64,000 nucleotides of DNA from Pempheris klunzingeri (Eukaryota; Chordata; Actinopteri; Acropomatiformes; Pempheridae): contig NC_092022.1 of assembly GCF_042242105.1 (NCBI RefSeq), positions 11,838,001 to 11,902,000 of the forward strand, read 5' to 3'. Made by a program: the position numbers and the translations under genes. Each line of letters starts with the position of its first letter. The stretch's first letter is position 1. The notes under the pieces are model-generated. The model was not told the DNA's origin and made no database searches. It saw only the letters and a program-made list of their open reading frames with translations. Shown here piece by piece: positions 49,550 to 60,630 of the stretch.

Positions 49550-50160
49550 TAGATCAAGACCAAAACCATCCCCTGACACAGGATTTGAATGGGACACAGT
49601 CATAAGACTTCTCCAAAAACACACATAGACAGGATGTGCTCCCATGACCCTTCCAACAACCTTGTACAGGTAAAAAACTGAATCATTGTTCCATAGCCAG
49701 ACATTGCTCCTCCTGAATCCGAGGTTTGACAATCATCCTGAGCTTCCTTTGCAGCACCCTGGAGTAAAACTTTCCCAGGGAGACTGGGCAGTGCAATACC
49801 CTCAAAATTTGAAAATACCGGTCAACCACTCCACAAGTATTGTCCCTGACCTCCACGCAACACTGAAGAGGTGTCTCAGCCAAGACAGCCTAACAATGTT
49901 CAGGGCATTCAGCATCTCAGGGCGAATCTTATCCATACCTGACTCCTTGTGACGAAGAGTTTCTTAACTACCATGTAGTCCTGTGCTGCAGATATGGTGA
50001 GGTGGTGGAAATGACCATAACCATATGGTGTTACAACCTCCCGCACCAGCTTTGGGTTCCTCCCTGCTTGAGAGGTGACATACCACATCCCTAAAGTTAG
50101 TCTGTGATGCAGGAGGTCCGCACACACCCAGGACCTGCCTTTGCCTGTCACTCATCTTAC
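49550..50160 (-). pseudogene. Degraded non-LTR retrotransposon reverse-transcriptase fragment
   Basis: Minus-strand frames at 49909-50151, 49683-49883 and 49496-49732 carry, in order, pieces that resemble the reverse transcriptase of a common teleost LINE (CR1/L2/Rex1-type text such as LGKFYSRVLQRKLRM, KPRIQEEQC and HPVYVCFWRSL). The frames shift relative to one another and contain stops, so the copy is inactive. The family assignment rests on remembered similarity. The ends are approximate, and no 3' tail was located. Confidence 0.6.
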
Positions 50161-52912
50161 AATACACCTAACCCTCACCTTCTACCGTAATGCAGGCGCT
50201 GTATTAGACCACTATAGAGGGCAGACCTCTCGATTTACCTCTCAATCAATGTTCCTACCCTAACCCTTGTCAATGGTCATCAGGTTTGGGTATTGAGCGA
50301 AAGAACAACATTGCCAAGTTTGCTAAATTTGCTTTCCAATGGATGGAAACTTAATTTAATGAGTTGTGTGAACTTTAAGCAGTATAATCATTCAACACAT
50401 CATTTCAAGCCAAGTCATAAAAACTTGTGTAAAGTGAACAAACATTTTAAGTTGAATTAACATTTTATATAGTTATGTTAAGTTAACAAGAGCAGATTGG
50501 TTAATTCCTCTAAACTCCTGGATGATGTTTTACGGTGTGGGGTTTAAACAGTCTTTACTGTGTCAATTACTTTTTCATAGCAGACAATTGGACTTGCACA
50601 GGTGTTAATAACAACAGGCGTGGAGGCATGTGACAGATCAAGTGATAGGCAGAAGTGGAAGGATTTTTTTAAATGTAATTTTTTACAATTAACAGAAAAC
50701 TGAGGACAAAGTACCACTTCTACACAATAACCTTATTGTATTGAAGCTCCCGTCCTGCTGATCTACTACTGTCCATACTGTACAGCTCCTTGCTGATGTG
50801 GTTACCCAAAAGGCAAAGTGAGTCACAGATGTCCTCACAAGAATGTTCTATTTAAATCTCCCACAATACAGCCAATGTAAACCCTGGAGCATTTCAGGAA
50901 ATGATGGCGATGAAAACGATGGTGGGGCAGACGGGGAAATGTTGTCATTGATGCTTGATGGTTGGACACTGAATGTAATGTGAAAGATAGGGTGCCACCT
51001 TTAATTAGATGATGAGTTACTGGCGGAAGGAAACAAATAATGTTGTCATTCAACAGTATCCTGTTGTGACAGCCACCCACTAATTATCTTTTTGTCCTCT
51101 GACCCCTGTGTTTCCCTTTCCTTAGGTCCACATCAATATCTCACTTTCACACTCAATTGTATTAAACATTATACTAAAATCTATAATTGAGGAATTGATA
51201 GAGTTTGATTCAAAATACTGACTTTTATGAAAAATATTTTATCTTTGAGGTAAAGGTCAGAAAGGTTAACAGGAAGTGTACAAAAATGTAGGAGAAAAAC
51301 AAATGTGAGTGAAGAGAATAATGGATATTTTGTTGGTGCAAAGCAACTTTATTCATAATATGCAACCTCAAGAATGATTTCCTCCAAGTCCTTTCTTTTC
51401 CATTTCCTTATTGTTTTCATAATTTCAGACATGCTACACCCAGCTGAAATAAATTCAACCAAATCAATGTTTCACCTTTTAGTGGTTTATATAGATTTGA
51501 ATAGAATCATAGATGCCATATTAACAAAAGATGCAATAATTGTAATTATTATAATTATGCCTCTGTGAACGTCATTATTATATATTTCCTCACCTAGGTC
51601 CTTTCCATTCTACTAAACTATCACACCCACACAGATGTTTGCAGTTATTCTGGTTGATTGGACCTCTGCTCAGGCTGAAGTTCAGCACAGCTAGACTGGG
51701 AATTGACCTTTTTCACAGCAATTTTGTCTTTTCATAAAAGTAAAATGGCACTTAATGGAACTGAGCTGTGAATATTAATGACACAGATTCCATTAAGTGT
51801 CCTATCAGACCAGCATGTGCAATACAAAATCTCTGAAATTTATGTTATTAGTTGCACCTGTACTTGATTGCAATGACAAAATGTCACATAAAAGGGAGTA
51901 GTGTACCGGTATGCAGAATGCATACCGAAAAGTAACAGTATACAATCTTTGAACAAACATTTGACTTTCTCTGTGGCATGCAAAATTCACAAGTACATTC
52001 ATTTATGTATAAAAACAGCAATATAGTATGACTTATGACTTATATTACCACCCAGTTAGTAAGCTCTATGGAATTGGGACACAACCAAAAGAATGACAAT
52101 AGTGAACAGATGAACATTAACAGTCTGTACACACCTATACAATCCTGAGAGGAGGTCTAAACAGGAAAAATACATGACATCACATTTGTAAGTGCCACAG
52201 ATGTGTAGAGGTTTTGATTTTTTAATGACAAAGGGCCTTTTGACTTGTGACTTATGGGAAAAGCACAAGTCAAGCTAATAATATTATCAATGATTACTGT
52301 GCTATTCCTACTGCGATAAGTTTATTTTGTATTACCCATCCAAATCAGGTCCTTCAACCAGAGTCCAGTTGCCTTTCACCTTCTTTTTCTAGATGCTGTA
52401 TTATCACGAGCTAATCACATAACATTCATCTTAATCAGGACATGGTACTGTCAGATAAAAATCTCATTATACAGTTCTAATGAATTATAATGCATGTTAT
52501 TATCAGTGATGTATAACAGGTTTATAATGTGCTCCCCGTGCTCATGATAGACTCTAAGTGTCCTTTTCCTTGTATCTTATCAGTCTTTATCGTACTTGGC
52601 TTTCACATCCTCTGGCTCAGACAGTCACAGTTTTTATAGTAACTGAGGTGGAATAAAGGTGTAGTCCATCCATCTGTCAATGACAACCCTCTGTTAAGAC
52701 GAACCTAAAATACAATCCATAATTTTACATGGACTGAGCAATTTGCCCTCATGTCTAGCGTGACAGACGTGGTGCCAGCTGTGTTTACCAGGACACCGTG
52801 TGTTATGAACATAATCACTTTACCAGCCCCTGCCTGCCTGTTATGGATGGCACTTGTCATTTACAGAGGAGAGCCCAGGGCCATCAGTCATCTTTATGTT
52901 CGAGTGTGTTTC

Positions 52913-52937
52913 TATGTGTGTGTGTGTGTGTGTGTGT
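52913..52937. repeat. (TG)n microsatellite
   Basis: About 12 TG units. Confidence 0.9.
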
Positions 52938-53169
52938 TGAGGTAGTGGGGTTGGTGGGGCTTTTATCTATCTGTCTGCTCCTCACATATGAATCCTGAAC
53001 AGAAAAAAATGAGAATGCTGTAGCATGCACAATTACACAGACAAGCACACATGAACAGTCAATTAATTATGAAACATGCACAAAACAGTTCTCAGTTGAC
53101 ACTTAAACCAATTGCAAAATACTCAATTTTAATCAAACGTGGAACATTTATGAAGACACAACATTGCTT

Positions 53170-53809
53170 ATGTTTACATGCACACAAATATTCTCACAAT
53201 TATTTCAAATATGAAAAGATTCTGATTTTGACATTGGTCATGTAAACAGCATTTTCCATTTAGATATTCCAAATGGAAAATGCTGTGCTGCCTTGACCAT
53301 TCTGAATGTGGAGAAACCTCATCATTTCTGCTGCTGTGTGATGACCATGGGTATTGATAATAATAGAATAAAGGGATTATTCCATCCCAGCACCTTAATG
53401 TTAAGTTGGTCCAGGAATCAGCCCAGTTGTTGACTTCTGGCCCGGTTGTTTAGGAGCGCCCATAGCACACCACATTAAAAATCCACTTTAACCCTTAGTT
53501 GAAGGTATGGAAGAGGGAGGCAGTATTTGCACAAGGCTGCCACTGGTGGAAAACTTTGAAAATCCTGTTGTGATGCAAAAAAACCAAATGGCACAAGCAG
53601 GTTCACTTTTCCATATTTTGAGGTGATAAATCACGTTTGGGCATGGACCCCTGTTAAATACAACTGAGAGCTGCAGTATGCACAGCTGTATTTAAATAGG
53701 AATATTAGTGGAATATTTATTTTCATGAGCCATGTAAACAGCTCAATAGGAATATTGTCTTTATTGGAAATAAGGGCAAAACCCTGAATATTTTGTGCAT
53801 GTTAACATA
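53170..53809. mobile_element. MITE-like non-autonomous DNA element, about 640 bp
   Basis: The left end (TTTACATGCACACAAATATTC at 53173-53193, given approximately) pairs with the right end (GAATATTTTGTGCATGTTAA at 53787-53804). Inside, CATGTAAACAGC occurs twice (about 53228 and 53741), next to AATAGGAATATT-type blocks, a text I associate with abundant fish MITEs. No transposase is encoded. The target duplication could not be fixed, so the superfamily is left open. Confidence 0.6.
53247..53285. repeat. Perfect 15-bp inverted repeat (hairpin) inside the MITE
   Basis: CAGCATTTTCCATTT, a 9-base spacer AGATATTCC, then AAATGGAAAATGCTG. The two arms are exact reverse complements. Confidence 0.9.
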
Positions 53810-56800
53810 GTCATTGACATATCATCACTTTGTTCAGAGAGAGCAGCGTTAGCATTTATAGAGGGTGCTATATAAATTAATTTGAGCTGAGTTGAGTTTA
53901 TAGATTATTATAGGTAGTCAGAATACAAAACAACATCACGAAAGCAGGTAATAAGTCATTTTTGGGTTTGGGACATTAATCTGAAAATATTTCATAGTGG
54001 AGCATTAAACTCCTTTTATAATTGTAAACCTCTGATTTATCATTACTTATCACAGTCTTAAATATTTGAGTATCTACTACAACCCCAAATCAAACTCAAG
54101 CCTGAGGCTATTCTGACGTCACTCTTGCAAGGACACCTCTATTTGTATTTCATTGATGACATGCTGTCAATAGCTGCAGTAGCTTTGCCTTCAAGAGAAA
54201 CACAACTCTCTTGATGTGTCAGAATTGATCAATAGCTCACCCCTTATACCATGAAAGCAATAACAGCTGTTTCTTGAAGGTAATGTGGCCGGCAAATTAG
54301 GTGAGTGCCCCATGAATAATGTTTTTCATTAACTTGGCCTCCTGTGAAAAGAGACAAAGTGGAGCGCAAAAATGCTAGCGGTCATTCAACGCCAAGACTT
54401 TTTATTGTCTCTGAAATTACCTTTATGCAGGACTCACCTTTGGTCCAGTCCTATCATTACAGCAATCTATAATATGTATTGTGTTGAAAGTTGGCAATTA
54501 TGAGTGCACAATAGACATCAGCCAGAGGTGGATCATACACTCAAACCTCTTAAAAGGTGTTATGTATTTAACGTATTTGCCATATTAGGAAAAAAGAACA
54601 AAGAACTAATCCAACCTCCTCAGGAAATGACTGAGATTATTCCTATAGAAAAGCGCTCAGATCAGTGTTGCCTATTGTATTTCCAGAACTGTCATGGGAA
54701 ATTTTCCACATTGTCTCATGGGTCTCGGTCACATCACATCACAGCTGAATAAAACATGCGCAGTTTGTTTGGTATTTGTATGCTTGTGTGTGTCTATGCT
54801 CACTCAAATGTCATCCTCTCATAACTGCATCTATAAACAAAAGTATGCTTACATGGATCCAAATGCACACAGGAACACAACACATACACAGCAGGAAGTA
54901 ACAAATCACAAAATTCCTAACGTGAAATGTCCAAATGTAGTCACAGGGTAAATAATGCAGCCAAAAAGTGCTTCATGGTTTCCAATTTCTGTCTCAGTGA
55001 CTATGTTGCACAATTTGATCTCGTGATTCCATAATTTCCCTTGACACAATTTTATGAGCAGGCAGGACAGAATGAAATAAGCTGCAAAGAGAGGTCACAT
55101 CTGGGCAGTATTTCTCATTCTCATATCCAGGTGTGATGAAAGCTCAATTGCAATATTGACAGCTCTCATTCCCACCACAGTAATGAGCTATAAACCCTAT
55201 TTTACACCGCCATCATCCTGCAGACACTTCCAACATGGATTCAACACGAAATATCAATTCAGAGCCAGGTCTCACGGTCATTTTCAAGGAGCAGCAATGA
55301 CTGAAAGCTTAACTGAAGCATAACATTTTCAGTGACTTCTATTGCAAAATTTCAGTTAACAGTAAATAATAAAGCCTCTGATTTGTTAGTTTTGTGGCCA
55401 TGTTGACAACACTGTAGGTATATGAACAAATGGTGAAGTTGTAAGCCAGCAGCTATTTAAAAAAAGACAAGCAAAATAGAGAGGGAAATCACTTTTGATT
55501 CACATTGTTTTCTTCAGTCCAAGACTGCAATTGACTGCAAACAGTCAATTACAGTTCTTTCACTTTTGTTTTTACAGACTGAGTGATCACATCATAATTC
55601 AAATGCACCTCAGGAGGTACAAGTTCAAAGACATGGTAAAATCAATCTTTTATTCATCATAATAAAACTATCTACATCCACAATAATCTACATTTTGTTC
55701 ACTTATTTGTGTCTCCAATCAAAGGCTGTAAATATTACAAATCAAGAGCGATTCTGCAGGAATACAGTGAGTTGAATACCAACAGACAATAATCAAACTG
55801 AATGCAAAAACAAAGCTGTGTGTGGTGTCAGTAGTAGCCAAAAGGTTTGGCAGCGCTGGCAGCAGAGTAATGGCCAAATGGCAGAAGAAATAAACTTGAA
55901 GCACCCATCACATCTCACCATAACAGAAAAACGTTGTCATTCGATAGCCCTCTGCAAATAAAAAAATCTTCATAACTCAGATATGAATGTGTTTCATAAT
56001 ACTGTCAAATTAAAAGTAAAACCCTTTGGCAACAAACAAAAACATCTTCAACAAACTAACAATGTACAAAGTTTGTCTGATTTATACTACTGCACCCTTT
56101 CAGGATCAGGAAAACACTTTTCTAGGGTTTAAAACACAGCTCAAGCATCTGATTGCACCCGTTCTATCAACTACAGTGCAAATAAAATGATGTAGGCGGG
56201 ACACAGCGTAAGCGTCTCTGTGAGGATGCTGATGTATCTCCTAAAGTATTTTCACAGCATGATGAGTAGAAAATAGGCAATACTGTTACAAGACAGACCA
56301 GAACAGTCCCCCAATCTAAAAGAGAGAGATTCAAGAGCCTAAACTGCATCATCAGAGTCTTATTTTCTCCCGTAGGTCTCAGTGCCAACCATCATCAGTG
56401 AGAGAAGATTAAAAGGGACAAAAACCTTTTGACAAGAACGGAGCAGAAAAACACTTTTAGGAGCTCTTTGGAAAACACTGAAAAAAACAGAGTGTGTTTT
56501 GGTTTTGCAACTCCACAGCTCACAGTTTCACATACCCAGTGTGGTCTAATGCAAATAGACTTTCAAAGCCTATCAGCATCCACGCCAGTCTTAAAGAAAC
56601 AGCCTTCAAATTAACATTTAGATGGAAGTGACACTTTAGGACCTCGCAAGTCAGAGATCAGGGAGGAGTGGGTGGAATAAAAAAAATGCACCCATCAAAG
56701 TCATTTTGCATGCCCCAAGGAGAAGTACAAAGTGGACTCTAAGTTAAATTTCCCCCCATTAGATTAGAGCCCATTAACTCAATTATTGACAGGTGTGTCT

Positions 56801-57741
56801 TATGATCTACCATGGAGAGGCCTGAAATCATCTCGATACGCTTATTTTAGTCTTCATGTCGCCACAAGCAAGAGCGAACAGCAGGGATGGCCACAGAGTG
56901 TGTGAAGGACTGTTCCTGTTACTGTGTTCACACATGCAGAATCCCCTTTGGACTTATTGGCCAGAGATTCCAAGCTGTGCATCTAACCCAAATAAATCTA
57001 CACCATGCAATTTCTCTCACATCTTTGCAAGCTCACTCTCTCTTCTCACCCCCATGCACTCTCCTTTTCTGTCGCCCTCTGGTCGCTCATTCTTTCATAA
57101 CATCTCTCCCTTATAAGGGCCGTCGCATCACCGTCCCCTCTCATCGCCAGGGTGAAACTTACTTTATCTTCTCTCTCAGGCCATGAAAGCCTGCACAAAT
57201 GGATGATTGGCAGCTCCATTAGAGAGACAGGAGAGGAATAACAGTGTGACTGTACTCCAGGCTCTATTTGCTGCTCTCCTCCACCGGATACACAACTACA
57301 CAGAGAAGTGAATCTGTACTCTCATGCCTTTACATGGACCTCCAAACAAACTGAACTGCCAGGCTTGCATAGTAATTTTTTGAGGTCTTGTACAGCCGTA
57401 GCCATGTTGAAGAGCTGAATTTGAATTATGTGAAATAAAAGATTCCACAACATAATGTGCTTCTGTGTCAGTCCGGGTTCTTTTTAGAATATTTTCCTTC
57501 TCAATTTCTCTACTTATATATGTTCCATAGCAAGGTCAGTCTCAGTCTACGTGTTAACGTGTGTCAAGGTGTTAATTTCAAAAATGAGTACAGCAAATCA
57601 GAATGAATGGACAACATTATTGATTGAAAACGCATGAAAATTGAATGAAACTGCAATGAAAGTTTGTTGGTGTGAAACTAAGGGAAACCTTTTATATGAG
57701 CATTTTGTATGAGCATTTTGACATTCAGACAGCCTGCTCTT

Positions 57742-57761
57742 CACACACACACACACACACA
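57742..57761. repeat. (CA)n microsatellite
   Basis: A CA run of about ten units. Confidence 0.9.
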
Positions 57762-59841
57762 GAAACATCTGAATAGGAGAATGGTGACACCGGTCAATTA
57801 TTTTTCACAGTATTTAATAATTTCAAAGGAAGATTTTTCCTGTCTGATTGTCACATTGTATTGTCACAAGTAGACCTCAACGTGACATCATGGGGCTGAG
57901 CTGGGTTTTTTTTTTTTCTTTTACTTGCATCTTTTCTCCACCTATAGCCACAATGGGCTACATGCTGGTAGTGAGTCAACCGTGAACGTCCTGCTGACCT
58001 GTCAGGGTGAGATATTTCCCTGTCACCGTCACAGCTGTCCCCAGGTCTGAGGGGAGCTCATACTTAGTGAAAGTGCAACAGTTTTCATTGTGAGGCAGGA
58101 GCTGGGAATGAACGACGTCCATTTGCAATACAGCAGAGGGTGCATGTCATATTATTGAGCAGTGTGCAGGGCATGTGACTACCTGTGATGTATAGCAGGA
58201 CGTCCAGCCCTGCAGCACATCCGACCCAATATCCATTTGCCTTTCGGTTGGATGAGAAACATCCCCTGCCATGGCATGTTGCGCATAAACAGCCTATGGC
58301 AATTTTTCCTAGGCTCTCTGTTATTCCAAAAACAGGGTTGCTTTGATTACCAAGGGGGATAAAATAACACTCATCAATAATGTAAAAATGCAATTAATTA
58401 CTTCCACACTTCTGTCAGATCTCCCATCCCGAACCCCTGCACTGCTGCAACCCCCTCACTTCACCCGCATGCAACTAGGAACAGGACAAATATGGAAATG
58501 GGAAGTCATGACTAAAACATAGCAGTGTTAACCTTTTGTGAGATGTACTATTTGGATTTGTGCCTGATGCTTTGTTGTTGTTGTCACACCCTCTTCTATC
58601 AGGCCTCAGTCTCCAGAGGCCACAGCCATTGATATCTGCAGTAGTCCCCCCCCACCACCTGTTTTACAGTTATGATCTCAAACTTTGCTTTGCTAAAATA
58701 TTCATGCTTGTTTGCATTCTGAATATGTGCACAAACACCAACTCAAGCGTAATTGCTTGTGTAATTGCAAGAAAAATTATAGGCTTGGTATAAGCCCTAA
58801 ATCGAAGTTGTTTTCAGTTGCTGTGAAAAAAAAGATTTTTCATGATATAGATAAATGTCTTTTCAGGATTTATATGATACCGTTATTATCGTTACTACAA
58901 TGTCAGAGAAACTAAATCATGTGGTGTCCTTGGAGGTAAATGTAGAAAAAAAGTGTCACACAGTCGGTGCTTATCCGAGTTACCAGTCAGACACTTCATC
59001 TCACCACCTGTCAGAGACGTTTAAGAGAGAATTAAGCAGCCATGAAAACAATTTCAAGTGACCCCCTGAATCACTCACAGTGTCAATATTAGTATGAAGA
59101 TGTGTCCAAACAGCACGACTGGATTTTATAGTTATGAGGACTCAGCCTACCCGTCTGTCTAATTAGTTGTTGTACTGATAATATTCACTTCTTCGTTTGT
59201 GCTATCAGCAAATACAGTTTCTTTTGTTGTGTTTGTATGTAATAACAACACACAGAATATTAAGTTGTGCTGTTGAATACTATCAAAAGCATGATTATTT
59301 ATGACTTATCCTAATTATGATTCATTTAAATTCAAATAGCATGGTGGAAAATTAAACTTTATTCCATTAACTAACCAAAACCTGCCCAGATGTTGCTGAA
59401 CAAATGTTTGTTTTAACTGCACATTTTCTGCATGACTGCATGACACAGCTGTTTAGCCTATCTAGTCACATACATCACAATCTTCTATGGTGACATCCAG
59501 AGGCAGCTGTTATCTGTGTAATTGCTTCCTTAAAAGATTAGTATCTTGCCAGTGACCATGTCAACTGGTCAATGGAGCAAAAAAGGCACCTAGAGGAGCA
59601 TGTGTGCATATGAGATGGCAACGAGACAGATAAATGAGCCTGCTGTACTTTGAACACACAAGCTCAGGTTTTAACTCAAACAAATTGATCAGCTCATACG
59701 ATGCGGTTTTTCCCCCCCTTGTTTGCCCAATCCAGCAGCGGATGGATTGGAGCACGTTCAGGGGTGGGCTTGAATTCACGAACCTATGTCCTCGAGATGT
59801 TTTTTTTTTTTTTATGGTGGGTGTGCGTGCGTCTTTGGTGT

Positions 59842-60010
59842 GGGGCGGGGAGGGGCATTTCTCAGCAACATCATGACCATCAATGAGTAGACTACGTAAC
59901 CTTCAGCACAACGTGATACAAGACCTGATACTCCACCTACGCTCCAGTTGCTGATTGGCGTTACGCAGGTATCCAGCTATTATTTATTACCCCCAAAGCG
60001 TGGACGCCTC
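59842..60010 (+). promoter_or_regulatory. tac3a: Probable tac3a promoter
   Basis: Upstream of the likely leader exon lie a GC box (GGGGCGGGG, 59842-59850), an inverted CCAAT box (GATTGG, about 59953-59958) and an AT-rich TATA-like TATTTATT (59981-59988). The spacing between the last two is normal for a polymerase II core promoter and predicts a start near 60010-60020. This is inferred from spacing; no direct start-site evidence is available. Confidence 0.5.
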
Positions 60011-60119
60011 ATTTATCCTAACCGGATCTCACTGCAGGATCTATCTGTTCCCACTTTTCTCTGTACGAGGGCGCACGCAGCTGGCTCTTCTACCAAATTA
60101 TCTGCTCGACAGAAAACAG
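60010..60119 (+). other. tac3a: Probable tac3a non-coding leader exon
   Basis: The segment ends with CAG|GTAAAA, a usable donor, and is followed by an intron of about 395 bp to the acceptor at 60513-60514. It contains no in-frame ATG needed for the precursor. A non-coding first exon is usual for tachykinin genes. The 5' edge is estimated from the promoter elements. Confidence 0.55.
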
Positions 60120-60514
60120 GTAAAAGAAAAAAAAAATGCTTAAAGTAAAATGTTTACATATTTATTCCATTTTCAACAGTTGTGTTTTTCTGTTATGAAG
60201 AAGTTGATTTCAGGTTTGCCATGACTTTTTGGAGAGGAAACACTAGGGTTCTGCGTAAAATTGTTGTCTGTCTTTACTTTATACATACTGAAGGCAATGG
60301 TTAAATAATCAAAGCAACAATTTATTAATTACATTGAAATAACTTTCCTGCACTATATCTTTGTAAACTTTATGTCGCGCGCTTTTACGCGCCAGTTACG
60401 CAGTTCTGAGCAACAGGTACAAGTGGTTCCATGCTGAAAAGGCGATATTCATCATGTTTTGCCTTTAAGGATACACAACCTAATAAAAAGATAACTGTAA
60501 ATATTCTCGCACAG

Positions 60515-60630
60515 GTGGTGCTAAGAAAATGAGGAGAAGTCTGCTGCTAGTGACTCTGTTCCTCATCATGAAACTTCGAATCAGCCAGTCCAGATGCGAG
60601 GAGCCCGGATCGCGCAGATCATCCTCAGAT
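60515..60630 (+). CDS. tac3a: tac3a exon 2: start codon and signal peptide (coding from 60529)
   Basis: The acceptor is CGCACAG and the donor GAT|GTAGGT at 60631. Fourteen leader bases precede the ATG at 60529, whose context GAAAATGA is acceptable (A at -3). Thirty-four codons encode MRRS, a hydrophobic core, then a Cys-containing, Glu/Arg/Ser-rich start of the propeptide. Phase 0 at the 3' end. Confidence 0.9.

Larger units (their letters stand above)
43346..59840. other. Intergenic interval between znf385a and tac3a
   Basis: About 16.5 kb without a recognisable protein-coding or RNA gene on either strand. It contains a tandem array with a roughly 10-bp unit at 44714-45080, a tRNA-derived SINE at 46260-46598, a mariner-type MITE at 49011-49250, a non-LTR retrotransposon fragment at about 49550-50160, a second MITE-like element at 53170-53809 and short TG/CA runs. 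The rest is AT-rich sequence, part of which may be cis-regulatory. Confidence 0.7.

Noticed and set aside
50330..50490. AAGTTGAATTAAC/TTAAGTTAAC-rich segment as another inverted-repeat element
   Set aside because: The motifs recall a common fish repeat, but I could not pair clear terminal repeats or define edges.
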